Shown: in pieces, positions 8,790-17,850 of the stretch
How positions within the stretch are numbered: the first letter of the stretch is position 1
Layout: each line of letters opens with the position of its first letter
Origin: Aquabacter sp040049275
GTDB lineage: Bacteria; Pseudomonadota; Alphaproteobacteria; Rhizobiales; Xanthobacteraceae
Length of the DNA: 64,000 nucleotides
Assembly (NCBI RefSeq): GCF_040049275.1
Contig: NZ_JBDZDT010000001.1
Span: 248,001-312,000 of the forward strand
Reading direction: 5' to 3'
Position numbers and translations under genes: made by a program
Notes under the pieces: model-generated
Databases searched by the model: none
What the model saw: the letters and a program-made list of their open reading frames with translations, nothing else
Told to the model about the DNA's origin: nothing

Positions 8790-9107
8790 CTAATGGCGAG
8801 AGCGCCGTGAGGCTGCGATAAAGGTCACCACTGCCGTGCCGCAGAACGCCGCGACGCCACTCATGAGCACGCCGCGGAATACGACCTCCGCGACGTTGCC
8901 CGAGCTTCGCCCGGCCAATGAGTTGTTCCAAAGAATTACAGCGCTCAAGGAGACCAGGCCGCTCACCGTTCCCAGCGCGGTCGACACCGCTTGCCCGCGT
9001 AACGTCAACAAACCTATGGCGGGCGCCAAATAGACCAAACAGGCGGCGCCCATGGCCACGAAGAACGCGATTGAAAACGGTAAAAACCCAAAGGCATTAA
9101 ACGTCAT
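8790..9107 (-). CDS. Small hypothetical membrane protein (105 aa)
   Basis: An open frame with a membrane-protein pattern: three hydrophobic segments (FSIAFFVAMGAACLVYLAPAIGLL, VSTALGTVSGLVSLSAVIL and VLMSGVAAFCGTAVVTFIA) and a basic C-terminus (SRRSRH). No family is recognised. The ATG at 9107 has only a poor ribosome site. The 230 bases between the preceding plus-strand gene and its stop hold nothing I can name. It could be a decayed gene of the accessory block, but coding appears plausible because the hydrophobic pattern is clean. Confidence 0.45.
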   Translation of the reverse strand: MTFNAFGFLPFSIAFFVAMGAACLVYLAPAIGLLTLRGQAVSTALGTVSGLVSLSAVILWNNSLAGRSSGNVAEVVFRGVLMSGVAAFCGTAVVTFIAASRRSRH

Positions 9108-9381
9108 AGCGCTCTCATCGGCTCGGACAGCGACAGCTCATTCATAGTAGGCCGGCTTCCACGGACCTAACCAATGTTGCCCCCCGCACCGCGCCTCACC
9201 TCCTCGCCGGCGCGATGTAAACCGGACACCCGAATGTCTCCGATCGCCCGATATTCCGCCGAGCCAAATGGCGCATCAGGGTTCAGCTTGAGCAGGTCGT
9301 CTCGCCAGCGGTCTAAAACTTTGATGACCGTTTCCGAATGAGCCGACGTCCATACTCGCTTTCATTGGCGCAAGCTCACGG

Positions 9382-9606
9382 CTAGAAGTCCGCCAGGCGC
9401 GAACTGGACAGCGAACGTCCGAAACCAGACGACACGCGCCTCTGCAGCTTCTTGTGCTCCTCCTCGAGAAGGCAGTAAGCGACATAGACGGCGCTCAAGG
9501 CGGCTATGGGATCCCCATCGCAAAGCTCGATAATTTCCGCCACCGTACCCGCCAGCTTGTCGTCCATAGTTGGGCGTTCGACCTCCGCCTCTGCGGTCTC
9601 CGTCAT
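9382..9606 (-). CDS. Small hypothetical protein (74 aa)
   Basis: A short acidic-to-basic protein: an acidic N-terminus (TETAEAEVERPTMDDKL), a helical middle (GTVAEIIELCDGDPIAALSAVYVAYCLLEEEH) and a basic C-terminal tail (KKLQRRVSSGFGRSLSSSR). The ATG at 9606 is preferred over the one at 9633 because gggagagag precedes it. No family is recognised. The middle segment is conserved-looking and amphipathic, which supports real coding. The 274 bases on its downstream side (9108-9381) carry nothing I can name. Confidence 0.5.
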   Translation of the reverse strand: MTETAEAEVERPTMDDKLAGTVAEIIELCDGDPIAALSAVYVAYCLLEEEHKKLQRRVSSGFGRSLSSSRLADF

Positions 9607-9942
9607 CACTCTCTCCCTCTCTGAGGCCTCCATCGCGGCTCAAGAACAAAAAGAGAACAATAGAGATTGAAAGTTGTGCATCGGCCGGCGCACCCGCAGC
9701 CTATTTCTCCCCCCGAAGCCCGTCCGGCACGCCCCATGCCACGGTGTTCGGTCCGGGAGGGCAGGGTCGAAGCAGGAAACGTCTAATCGGGCTTATTCGT
9801 CATCGTCGCCGCCCCGCATGTCCGCGCGAGCGGGCTTTCGGGTGGCCCGCCGCCGCTGGCGCGGGTCCGTTTCCGCCTGCCCAGACGGCATCCGAGCCAT
9901 TCCGGCCTGGCCGACGATGGGCTTGGCCAGATGGCGCCAAGC
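9607..9942. other. Intergenic stretch without recognised genes
   Basis: No open frame here has a convincing start, domain or codon pattern. The region leads directly into the plus-strand autotransporter barrel fragment at 9943. It probably holds degraded sequence of the accessory block. Confidence 0.5.
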
Positions 9943-10106
9943 TTCTCCGCTGGATTGCCCATGGATAACGTGTTCAGCCAGATCGCGCGGGCATCGAGCT
10001 CGCCGGCCTCAACAACGGCGTCCACCTCCGAGGGGAGTGTGAAGGCGCCCTCCCGGAGCACGCCTCGCGCAACACGGGGGTGCTGCGCTTCTCCCTGAAC
10101 TTCTGA
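9943..10106 (+). pseudogene. C-terminal fragment of an autotransporter beta-barrel
   Basis: The plus strand reads FSAGLPMDNVFSQI, then after a one-base frameshift near 9987 AGIELAGLNNGVHLRGECEG, then ALPEHASRNTGVLRFSLNF and a stop. This aligns clearly with the last 50 residues of the neighbouring autotransporters (FSVLLPMDDVFGRIGAGIDLAG..., ...EHTSSNMGSVRFSLDF). Nothing upstream of 9943 matches the rest of the barrel or the passenger. It is therefore a fossil copy on the opposite strand from the other family members, ending 9 bases from the convergent response-regulator stop. Confidence 0.85.
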
Positions 10107-10115
10107 CGCAGGCCA

Positions 10116-10853
10116 TCAGGGGGAAACACCTGTCTGCCGCAGCCGGCGCGCGGCGGTGCGGCCGAGCGGCACGGCCTGCTTCGAACGGCCGAGGAACATC
10201 TGCGCCCGGCCACCGTCGGTCCACTCCACCCGGTGAACATGGTCCAGGTTGACGATGATCGAGCGGCTGAGGCGATGGAAGGGCGGGCGCGGCAAATCCG
10301 TTTCGAACTGGCCGAGGAGCCGGCAGATCAGCTGCTCACGCCCGTCGGACAGGGCGATCCGGGTGAAATCCCCTTCCGCCGAAAGGGAGAGAACCATCTT
10401 GAACGGTACCGTCAGCCGCATCCCCGGAAGGTTCAGGAGTGGCCGTTCTCTTTCGGCGGGGATGGCCCCGGATCCGTCCAGCCTGTCGAGCGGCATCGCC
10501 GCCCGGCGCTCGCGCAGGCGCTGGAGGGCGAGGGCCAGGCGCTCGGGGTCCACCGGCTTCACCAGGAAATCGGCGGCCGCCACGTCGAAGGCGCGCACGG
10601 CATAACGGCTGTACGCGGTGACAAACACCACGTCGGGACGGGTGTCGGCCCCGGCAAGCATCTCGAACCCCTTGCCGTCCCCGAGCTCCACGTCGAGGAA
10701 CACGACGTCGGGGCGGGTGGCGGCGTGGGCCTTCACCGCCTCGGCGAGGGTGGCCGCCTCCGCCACGATGCAGAAGTCCCCATGCTCCGCCAGGAGGCGC
10801 TTGAGACCGCGGCGCGCGGGAGGTTCATCGTCCACCAGCATCACGCGAAGCAT
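10116..10853 (-). CDS. LytTR-type response regulator
   Basis: A 245-aa two-component regulator. Residues 1-120 form a receiver domain with the acidic pair near residue 8 (LVDDEPPARRG), phosphoacceptor Asp54 (VVFLDVELGDG), and the conserved Lys in FLVKPVDPE. The C-terminal 100 residues form a LytTR DNA-binding domain (FTRIALSDGREQLI, PPFHRLSRSIIVNLDHVHRVEW, RSKQAVPLGRTAARRLR). The start at 10853 overlaps the end of the kinase gene by 13 bases, indicating translational coupling. A much longer open frame to 10991 is an overlap artefact. It lies next to autotransporter fragments and has degraded relatives at 12373 and 25586, so it may control surface-protein genes here; that is inference. Confidence 0.92.
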   Translation of the reverse strand: MLRVMLVDDEPPARRGLKRLLAEHGDFCIVAEAATLAEAVKAHAATRPDVVFLDVELGDGKGFEMLAGADTRPDVVFVTAYSRYAVRAFDVAAADFLVKPVDPERLALALQRLRERRAAMPLDRLDGSGAIPAERERPLLNLPGMRLTVPFKMVLSLSAEGDFTRIALSDGREQLICRLLGQFETDLPRPPFHRLSRSIIVNLDHVHRVEWTDGGRAQMFLGRSKQAVPLGRTAARRLRQTGVSP

Positions 10854-11950
10854 ATCGGCCCTCGCACGGTTATGCGTACGCAGACGAGATCCTGCTCCTG
10901 GGCCACCGAGAGGTGGTGCTCCTCCGGATAGTGCAGTTCCAGGCGGCGGCGGATATTGGCGAGCCCCAGACCCGAGCCCGGCTTGGCGCACGGGGCGTAG
11001 GTTCCTGGATTGGTCACCTCGATGCGCAGGTGTTCTCCCTCGATACGTGCCGCGACGGTGATCCGCAGCGGGATGTCCGTCGCCGGTCCGAGGCTGTGCT
11101 TCACGGCATTCTCCACCAGCCCTTGGAGGATCAGGTGGGGCACGGGGAAGTCGCCGGCTTCCGGCTCCAGCCGCACTGCGCAGTTCAGGCGGCCGTCATA
11201 GCGCAGCTCCTGGATGCGCAGATAGGCGCGCGCCGCGTCGATCTCGTCGGCGAGCGGACAGGCCGAGCGCAACTGGTGGTCCAGGCAGTAGCGCATGTAG
11301 TCGCAGATGCGCCGGATCATCTCGAGCGCCACATCCGGCCGCTCATGGGTCTCTGCCGCCACGGTGTTCAGGGCGTTGAACAGGAAATGCGGGTCGAGCT
11401 GGATGCGCAGCTGCTGGAGCTCGGCGCGCGCGGCCATGGATTCCGCCCTGCTGCGCTGGACCTGCTCGCTGTGGAACGCACGGTCGGCGGAGAGCCAGAG
11501 ATAGCTCAGCGTCCAGCTGAAGAAAATCATGGTGTAGTAGATCAAGGTGATATAGCGGCCGCCGGCCGGGTTGCGGAACACGGCCTCGGTGTAGGCGGCA
11601 TGCCGCAGGAGCTCCGCGACTGCCCATTGCGCGCCCGCACCCACCACGCAGAAGGCCAGCGCGAGCGGAATCATCACGATCACCGATTTCCGCGAGCGGA
11701 GGCGCCCGCGCATCAGAAAATGCCCGAGGCAGGTCAGGCAGAAACCGATTGAATCGAAGATGAGGGTGCGAGCGAGCGCATCTCCGAAATCGCCGAAGAA
11801 GACGGTCCGGGAGGCGACGTTGAACAGCGCGATGATTGCCCAGCCGGCAAGGTTTGCCTGCCAGAAATGCTGCGGGATAAAAATGCGGGGCACGGTGCTT
11901 GCGGATGCCCGGCCCGGATGCCATGCGCGATGCCGATCCACAAACCCCAT
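10841..11950 (-). CDS. LytS-family sensor histidine kinase
   Basis: A 369-aa membrane kinase. Four hydrophobic segments at roughly residues 30-165 (including IIALFNVASRTVFF, VIVMIPLALAFCVVGAGA and LIYYTMIFFSWTLSYLWL) precede a short coiled stretch and a His_kinase domain of the LytS type: the phosphoacceptor histidine is in LDPHFLFNALNTV, the N box in GLVENAVKHSL and the G box in GSGLGLANIRRRL. There is no recognisable periplasmic ligand domain, so the stimulus is unknown. The ATG at 11950 is preceded by gagagggcc. It is the first gene of a two-gene operon with the LytTR regulator. Confidence 0.92.
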   Translation of the reverse strand: MGFVDRHRAWHPGRASASTVPRIFIPQHFWQANLAGWAIIALFNVASRTVFFGDFGDALARTLIFDSIGFCLTCLGHFLMRGRLRSRKSVIVMIPLALAFCVVGAGAQWAVAELLRHAAYTEAVFRNPAGGRYITLIYYTMIFFSWTLSYLWLSADRAFHSEQVQRSRAESMAARAELQQLRIQLDPHFLFNALNTVAAETHERPDVALEMIRRICDYMRYCLDHQLRSACPLADEIDAARAYLRIQELRYDGRLNCAVRLEPEAGDFPVPHLILQGLVENAVKHSLGPATDIPLRITVAARIEGEHLRIEVTNPGTYAPCAKPGSGLGLANIRRRLELHYPEEHHLSVAQEQDLVCVRITVRGPICFA

Positions 11951-12201
11951 GGCCCTCTCCCAGCCCGATACCTATCAAAAGACGCTTTCTCCGCCAATGG
12001 GCGGGGGTCGCACACCGTAGCCATGGATCGAAGGGCCCATAGTCATGACAGGAATTCCCGTGCTGCGGCATGCGGCTTTCAGCCGGTTCATCGAGGATTT
12101 CGGCCAGTTCATCGAAATCGGGCTGTTTGAGGGAATTCACGATGTTGCCCGCCTGGGGAGAATTCCAACATTGGAACTTAATGCGGACCATTCGGATCTC
12201 C

Positions 12202-12318
12202 CTATGGCCTGGCGCCATCTCGGATCGCTTCCGCCACAGAACGGCCCTGCGAAACCAGAACGTCCACATGCCGAAGCTTCGAGACGATCTCGTCAGGCTT
12301 GTGCTTCTTATGCGCCAT
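12202..12318 (-). mobile_element. Truncated IS3-family orfA (transposase) remnant
   Basis: The minus strand from an ATG at 12318 reads MAHKKHKPDEIVSKLRHVDV, then LVSQGRSVAEAIR, and stops at 12202. This matches the N-terminal helix-turn-helix part of IS3-group OrfA proteins (K-PEEIV-KLR--DVL-SQG-SVAEAIR-IGV), but breaks off before the recognition helix is complete. OrfB and recognisable terminal inverted repeats were not found. It is a stub left by an insertion or rearrangement inside the accessory block. Confidence 0.75.
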
Positions 12319-12372
12319 AGCGCCATCCAAAACCGGCCGGGACGCATGCTTATGGAGGGCCGCTTTTCAGGA

Positions 12373-12501
12373 GGCAGGCCACATCGGGTGGAGTGGCCCG
12401 ACGGCCGCCGGGCGCAGCTCTTTCCCGGCCATTCGAAGCGCATGATGCCGCTCGGCCGCGCCGCCGCCCGTCGTCGGCGTCAGACGGAAGCGCCGGGCTG
12501 A
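12373..12501 (+). pseudogene. LytTR-domain C-terminal remnant (plus strand)
   Basis: The plus strand reads GRPHRVEWPDGRRAQLF then PGHSKRMMPLGRAAARRRRQ before a stop at 12499-12501. It aligns with the end of the intact regulator at 10116 (VHRVEWTDGGRAQMFLGRSKQAVPLGRTAARRLRQ). The receiver domain and most of the LytTR domain are missing. It converges on an autotransporter 3'-end fossil at 12560-12605, the mirror image of the intact regulator converging on the fossil at 9943-10106. Confidence 0.85.
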
Positions 12502-12559
12502 TATGTGGGGCGTTCAAAAGGCCCTCCTCTCCCCTTCCCGTGAGGAGAGTTAGCCCTCG

Positions 12560-12605
12560 GAATTGCACCGAGAAGCATAGCGACCCGGTATTGCTGCTCT
12601 TGGCA
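12560..12605 (-). pseudogene. Possible autotransporter 3'-end fossil
   Basis: The minus strand reads SSNTGSLCFSVQF, close to the last residues of the intact autotransporter ending at 17851 (SRNMGSLRLSVQF). By eye about 26 of 35 bases match that gene end (gaa-tgcaccga-a-gc--agcga-cc). The expected stop codon is lost. The match is short, but its position and orientation agree with the neighbouring LytTR fossil. The remaining bases to 12685 hold nothing I can name. Confidence 0.5.
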
Positions 12606-12685
12606 TAGGTGCGCAGCACCTGCCCGTTCTTCAGGTTGAGCCGCGTCGGCTGCGGCGGATAGGCGCCGCACCCTGACGGCCTGCG

Positions 12686-15600
12686 TCAGAAGTCCAGAGA
12701 GAAGCGAACCGACCCCATGTTGCTTGAGGTATGCTCGGAGAAGGCGCCTTCATACTCCGCCCGAAGGTGGATGCCGTTCTTCAGGCCGGCGAGGTCGATG
12801 CCCGCGCCGATCCGGCCGAATACGTCGTCCATGGGCAGCAGGACGGAGAAACCGTCCACCCCTGCCGGCGCAGCCTGGAGCCGCATCGTGCTGGTCCAGC
12901 TGTCCGTGGTGGAGAAGGTGGCGCCCACCTTCGCATAGCCGCGCAGGACATAACCACCCTCGAGGTCCAGCCGGGTGCCGAACTCTAATGCCGGCGTCGC
13001 AAGGCCGGTCCATTGCGAGCTGCCGGAGACCTGGAGGTCGAGCAGGCCGGCGCCGGTTTCCGAATAGCCGGACAGGCTCGTATAGACGAGGTCGAGGTCC
13101 AGGAACGGCCGCGCGTAGAAGCGGTCCCAGGCGAAAGTGTAGGCGGCCCGGAGGCGGGCGCTGGCACCGCCAAGATCGCTGGTGCCCTCGGCGATGCCGC
13201 CGATGGGGCCGACCACCGCCGTGCGGTTGATGTCGAACGAGCCGAAGCTGCCGCTCACAGCGGCGGCGAACAGCCAGGGCCCGATCTCGTGCTTCAGGCT
13301 CGCGCCGACCCAGCCGGTGCTGCCGTCCGACGAGCCGCCGCTGCCCAGGATGGAGCTGTCGTCGAAGCCGGCGGCGATGCCGTAGAACCAGCCCGGCGCG
13401 AACTCCCTCTGCAAACCCACGGCGTAGCTGTAGAGGGTGTCGCTATAGCTGCTGCCGCCGTCGAAGGCGCTCTGGTTGAACTTCCCGCCGGCGGCGGCCG
13501 CCCAATAGCAGCTTGTCTGCGCCACGATGGCGGTCTCGCCCTCGAAGATCGGGCAGCTCATCAACCGGTCGAGATGCTGCTGGGCGAGGCTGATGCTCTG
13601 GGCGCCGCTGGCGTTCACCGTGTCGGCGGCGAGGCTGGACAGCACGCCCGGATACTGGCCGGCCTCGATATTGGACAGGGCGCCGAACAGCGGGCCGAAG
13701 ACGCCGCCGCCGGCATTCCAGATCGCCTGCAGGTGAGAGGCCACGCTCTGCTGGCCAGCATTCAGGCCGAAGCCGAGCTTGGTGAAATCGGCGGTGACCG
13801 AGACGGCATAGTCGCCGCCGCTGCGGGTAACGTCGAAGTCGAACACATTGGCCGTCATGCCCTGTAGCGTGCCGGTGGCCTCGCCCTGCACCTGCAGGAA
13901 GGTGAGCGAGCGGTTCGGCAGCAGGTTCGAGGACAGCACCTGGAGCCCGCCGTCGAGGGCGGCATTCCCCAGGACCAGGAGCCGGTCGATGGTCCCGGTG
14001 CTGAAATTGGCCTGGGTGACGACGAGCCCCCCCGACGTCTGGGTGAGATTGTCCTCAAGCGTCACCGTCCGTGGTCCGCCGAGCGCAGCGACCAGCGCCG
14101 CCCGGCCATTGACGAGGCTGCTTTCCAGCCTCGGGCCCACACGTCGGGCACCGAGGCGAGGAACACCATGCCGGCATTGTTGAGGTCGCCCCTCAGCGTG
14201 CCCTGCGGCACCAGCACGCCGCCGTTCTGGTTGTTGAAGGAGCCGCCATACAGGGGCGTCTTCAGCCAATAGGAGCCCACCACCGTGCCGGAATTATAGA
14301 CGTTATTGTGGCCGACGCCGGTCGCCTGGATGGCCTGGCCGGACTCGGAGCGGACCAGGCCGCCGGCGCCGATGTTGATGGCATTTATCGAGTTGGTGCT
14401 GTCGACCCAGACGCCCCAGCCACCGCCGCCCGAGCCGCCGGAGACATAGCCGTTCACATTGACGGTGATGACACCGTTGACGGGGTAATCGAGGTTGTCC
14501 GCCATGCCGGTCGACTGGGCGAAGATGCCGGTCGCGTGGGCTCCCGTGGTGACGAGCGTTCCGGCCTGTGTGACGGTGACGCTGCCGCCGGTGCCGTTCG
14601 AGCCGGCGCCGCCGCTCGTGCCGGCCCGCATCGAGCTGGCGCCGTCGGTGGACGACCAGATGCCGCCGCCCGAGCCGACGCTCTGGGCAAAGATGCCGTG
14701 CGCATTCGCCCCGGTGGTGAGGATGGTCGCGTTGCCGGTATTGACGGTCACCGACTGGCCGTCGCCGAAGGCTGCGGGCGCGCTCAAATGGCTGCCGGAA
14801 TCGAAGGCGATCGCCGACAGCGAGGCGGTGTTGGAGGTCGGCAGCACGGCGATGCCGTAGCTGCCATTGCCATAAGTGAGGATGTTGCTGCCATTGCTCA
14901 GATTGATGGTGGTGGTGTCGCCATTGCCGGCCGCCCCGCCGGTTTCGCCGACCGCGAAGGCGCCGGAGAGGCCCCGACGCCGGCGCGAAGGGATTGGGGA
15001 TGTCGATCGCCATGGCCTTGGCGGAGGCCGAGCCGGCCATGCCGCCGCCGCCGCCGACCGACTGCATCACGATGCCATAGGCCTGCTGGCCCTCGGTCGT
15101 CACGCTGCCGGCGCTCCCGTCGAAGGTGATGCCGCCGCCATTGCCGGTCGCGGTGCCGGAGCCGCCGACCGAAACGACGGTGAGGGTGGTGCCACCGCCG
15201 ACGCCGCCACCACCGCCGACCGACTGGCCGACGATGCCATAGGACTGCACGCCCTGCGTGGTGATGGTGCCGGAATTGGCGAGCGTCAGCGTGCCGCCGG
15301 CGCCGCCACTGCCGCCACTGCCGCCGATGGCGACGATGCCCGAGCCGCCGCCGGCACTGCCGACGCCGCCGCCGCCGCTCAGCGACTGCACCTCGATGCC
15401 GGCTGATTGCGCACCCCAGGTCTGGATCGACCCGAGATGGGTCACCTTGGTGTCGCCGACCGTGCCGGCCGAGCCGCCATTGCCGCCATCCGAATACAGT
15501 ATGTTCCCACCCGTGCCGGAGTTGCCGCCATTGCCCGACTGGTTCTGGATCAGGATGCCCTGCGACTGGTCGCCAAAGGTGATGATGGTGGCGATGTTGC

Positions 15601-17460
15601 TGACCGAGATAAGGCCGGTGCCCCCACCGGCGCCGGCCCCGCCGGCCGCGCCGAAGAACAGCGAATCGGCGTCGCCGCCATTGCCGGCCATGCCGCTGAT
15701 GCTCTGGGCGAAGATGCCGGGTGAGGCGGTGCCGACGGTCGAGATGGTGCCGGAATTGGCGAGGACCTGCACCATCCCCGTCGAGCCGCCCGTGCCGCCC
15801 GTGCCGCCATCTTTGTCGCCGCTGCCGGCCTTGCCGCCATTGCCCGCGTCGCCGCCCTGCGACAAGGCCCAGATCGCTGGGGAATTGGTCGCGCCGGCGG
15901 TGGCGACGTCGCCATAGCTGACGATCGTCACCGTGCCGCCATTGCCGCCCCTGCCGCCCTGCCCGCCATTGCCGATGAGGCCGCCTTCATAATCGCCGCC
16001 GGTGCCACCGGTGGAAACCGCATAGATGGCCGGCGACTGGTCGAGCGCCGTGCTGACCTTCACCGACGCCGGCAGCGCTGCGGAGCCGACATGGACGCTG
16101 ACGACGCCGCCGCCATTGGCACCGTCGCCGCCGGCGCCGGCGACGTCGAAGGCGCTGTAATTTATGCCGTTTCCGCCCGCCCCGCCGAAGGCCAGGGCGG
16201 CGATGGCCGGCGATTGCAGGGCCTGGTGGAGATAGTCCGCACCGTGCCCGCCGGGGTTGCCGAGGTCGCAGCGAAGATGACGTTCACCGGCCCGGAGCTG
16301 CCGCCGTCGCCGCCGCTGGAGTGGTTCTGCTGCAGGCCGCCATCCCCGCCCCGGCCACCGACGGTCTGCGCCAGCACGCCCGGCGTCAGCATGGCGGCCT
16401 GTCCGGAACCGCCGGGCGCGAGGCCGCTGGACGTGATGGTGACGCTGGAATCGTAGATGCTGACGTTGGCGCCCTGGGTGTTACCGCCGTGCCCGCCCGC
16501 CGCATGGTCGTAGCCTTGGCCGGCGATGCCACCCCAGGAGGAGGCGACCACACCGGCCCCGACGAAGTCGCCGGCGCCGGCGAACGGGCCGGTGGCGGGA
16601 TTGGGATTCGGGAAGGCGCGCGCGAAATCCTCGCTCTGCGAAGGCGGGGCATTGGCCTGGACGATGGAGACGTCACCGCCAAGTCTCGTCTCGACGACGG
16701 CCATGGCCGCATCGCCGCCGCCGCCGCCACCGTATTCTTTCCCGGCCTTTGTCGTCGCCGTGCCGAAGCCGCCCTGACTTACAGCAGCGAGGCCCACCGT
16801 CTGATTGAGCTCGGGGGCGCCCCAATTGACGGCAAGGCTGACTGCGGCAGTGCTGGTGAGGCCCGCGCCGCCGCCGCTGCCGCCCGTCAAGCCATACCAG
16901 CCGACGCCGGCATTGCCGCCGGTGGATTGGGCGATGACGCCGCGCACGCCCGAGCTGGTGCTGGGTCCGTATTGGACGCCGCTATAGGCTGTCAGCGGCG
17001 CACTGAGCGTAAGCCAGACGTCGCCGCCATTGCCGGGCGCCTTGCCGATGCTGGCATATTGCGGCGTGCCGTTGCCATCGGTGCCGGTGTAATAGGCAGT
17101 GCCGCCATTGCCGCCATGGCTGAGGGCCCCGACCTAGATGGTCTGGAAGCCCGCGTCGCTGACGCTTTGCGGCGTGGTGTCGTTGAAATTGACCGTGCCG
17201 CCTGAGGTGTCGGCCGTCGGCGTGGCGGACTCGGACGTCGCATTGGTGCCGTTGAAGCCGTTGTTCTGCTGGATCTCGGCCGCGCGCGGGGCACCGGTGC
17301 CGACGGCCAGCATGGCGGCAAGGGCGAGTGCCACGGTGGAGACGGAGGACAGGAACTCTGCCCTTGGGGTCGCCTTGGCCAGATTCTTCCGGCTCTGCTT
17401 CTGCACGACGATACGCTCACACCCGGTGGCGACATCGCCACCTGCGCCAGAACTATTCAT
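12686..17460 (-). pseudogene. Autotransporter 1: glycine-rich adhesin gene, broken by a stop and frameshifts
   Basis: Reading across the breaks gives about 1590 aa: a signal-like N-terminus (FLSSVSTVALALAAMLAVGTGAPRAA), a glycine/asparagine-rich repetitive passenger (GGNGG, SVGGGGG), and a complete C-terminal barrel (from about 13600 to the end FSLDF) with the cysteine pair SCPIFEG...TSCYWA. Breaks: an in-frame TAG at 17134 (after DAGFQTI, the same frame continuing VGALSHGGNGG); a frameshift near 16230, where one C seems lost from CCC; another near 14980; another near 14145. The four breaks make decay likely, although long GC-rich repeats also invite sequencing errors. The ATG at 17460 follows gggtgggg; an in-frame ATG at 17505 lies upstream. 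Closest relative by eye is the gene at 17851-25299. Confidence 0.85.
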
Positions 17461-17850
17461 CACATGCCCCACCCGCCGACCCCAGAACGTAGTAATCACG
17501 TGCATAAAAGTGATACTTCGCTCAAGATCATCGTTATTATGCTTATATTTTCGATTTTTCAGCGAAATCAGATCTTGAACTGCAATATCTTGCCGATGAT
17601 CGCAGGATCAAGCCGCAGTCGACGAAACGGCGCCGCCAGTCGATGAAGCGGCGGGCGCGCACGTGCCAGTGCGCGGGGTGCCGATGGCGGTTGGAGGTCG
17701 AAAAGGGATTGGCGTTTCCGGTGATGCCGGGCAACGCGCACAAGCCCGCATTCGCGCCGGGATCGCGGATTCATTCACCCAGATGCCACGGCCTTGCCAA
17801 AGGCCCTTTCGCCTCGGCCGCCCTATACCAGAAACGCCGTTGCTCTCCGC
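17461..17850. other. Intergenic region between autotransporters 1 and 2
   Basis: The part just before autotransporter 1 (17461-17600) is clearly AT-richer than its surroundings and probably holds that gene's promoter, but no convincing -35/-10 pair stands out. A small hairpin is annotated at 17790-17805. I looked for a third LytTR remnant here and found no convincing match. No gene is supported. Confidence 0.5.
17790..17805 (-). terminator. Hairpin downstream of autotransporter 2
   Basis: A perfect 6-bp stem (ggcctt / aaggcc) with a 4-base loop lies about 46 bases after the stop of autotransporter 2. There is no T-tract, so terminator function is uncertain; it may only stabilise the 3' end. 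Confidence 0.3.

Noticed and set aside
17540..17850. Possible LytTR remnant (minus-strand RPPLHRL) between autotransporters 1 and 2
   Set aside because: Only about seven residues agree and the following SIIVNLDH segment is absent, so chance is likely.
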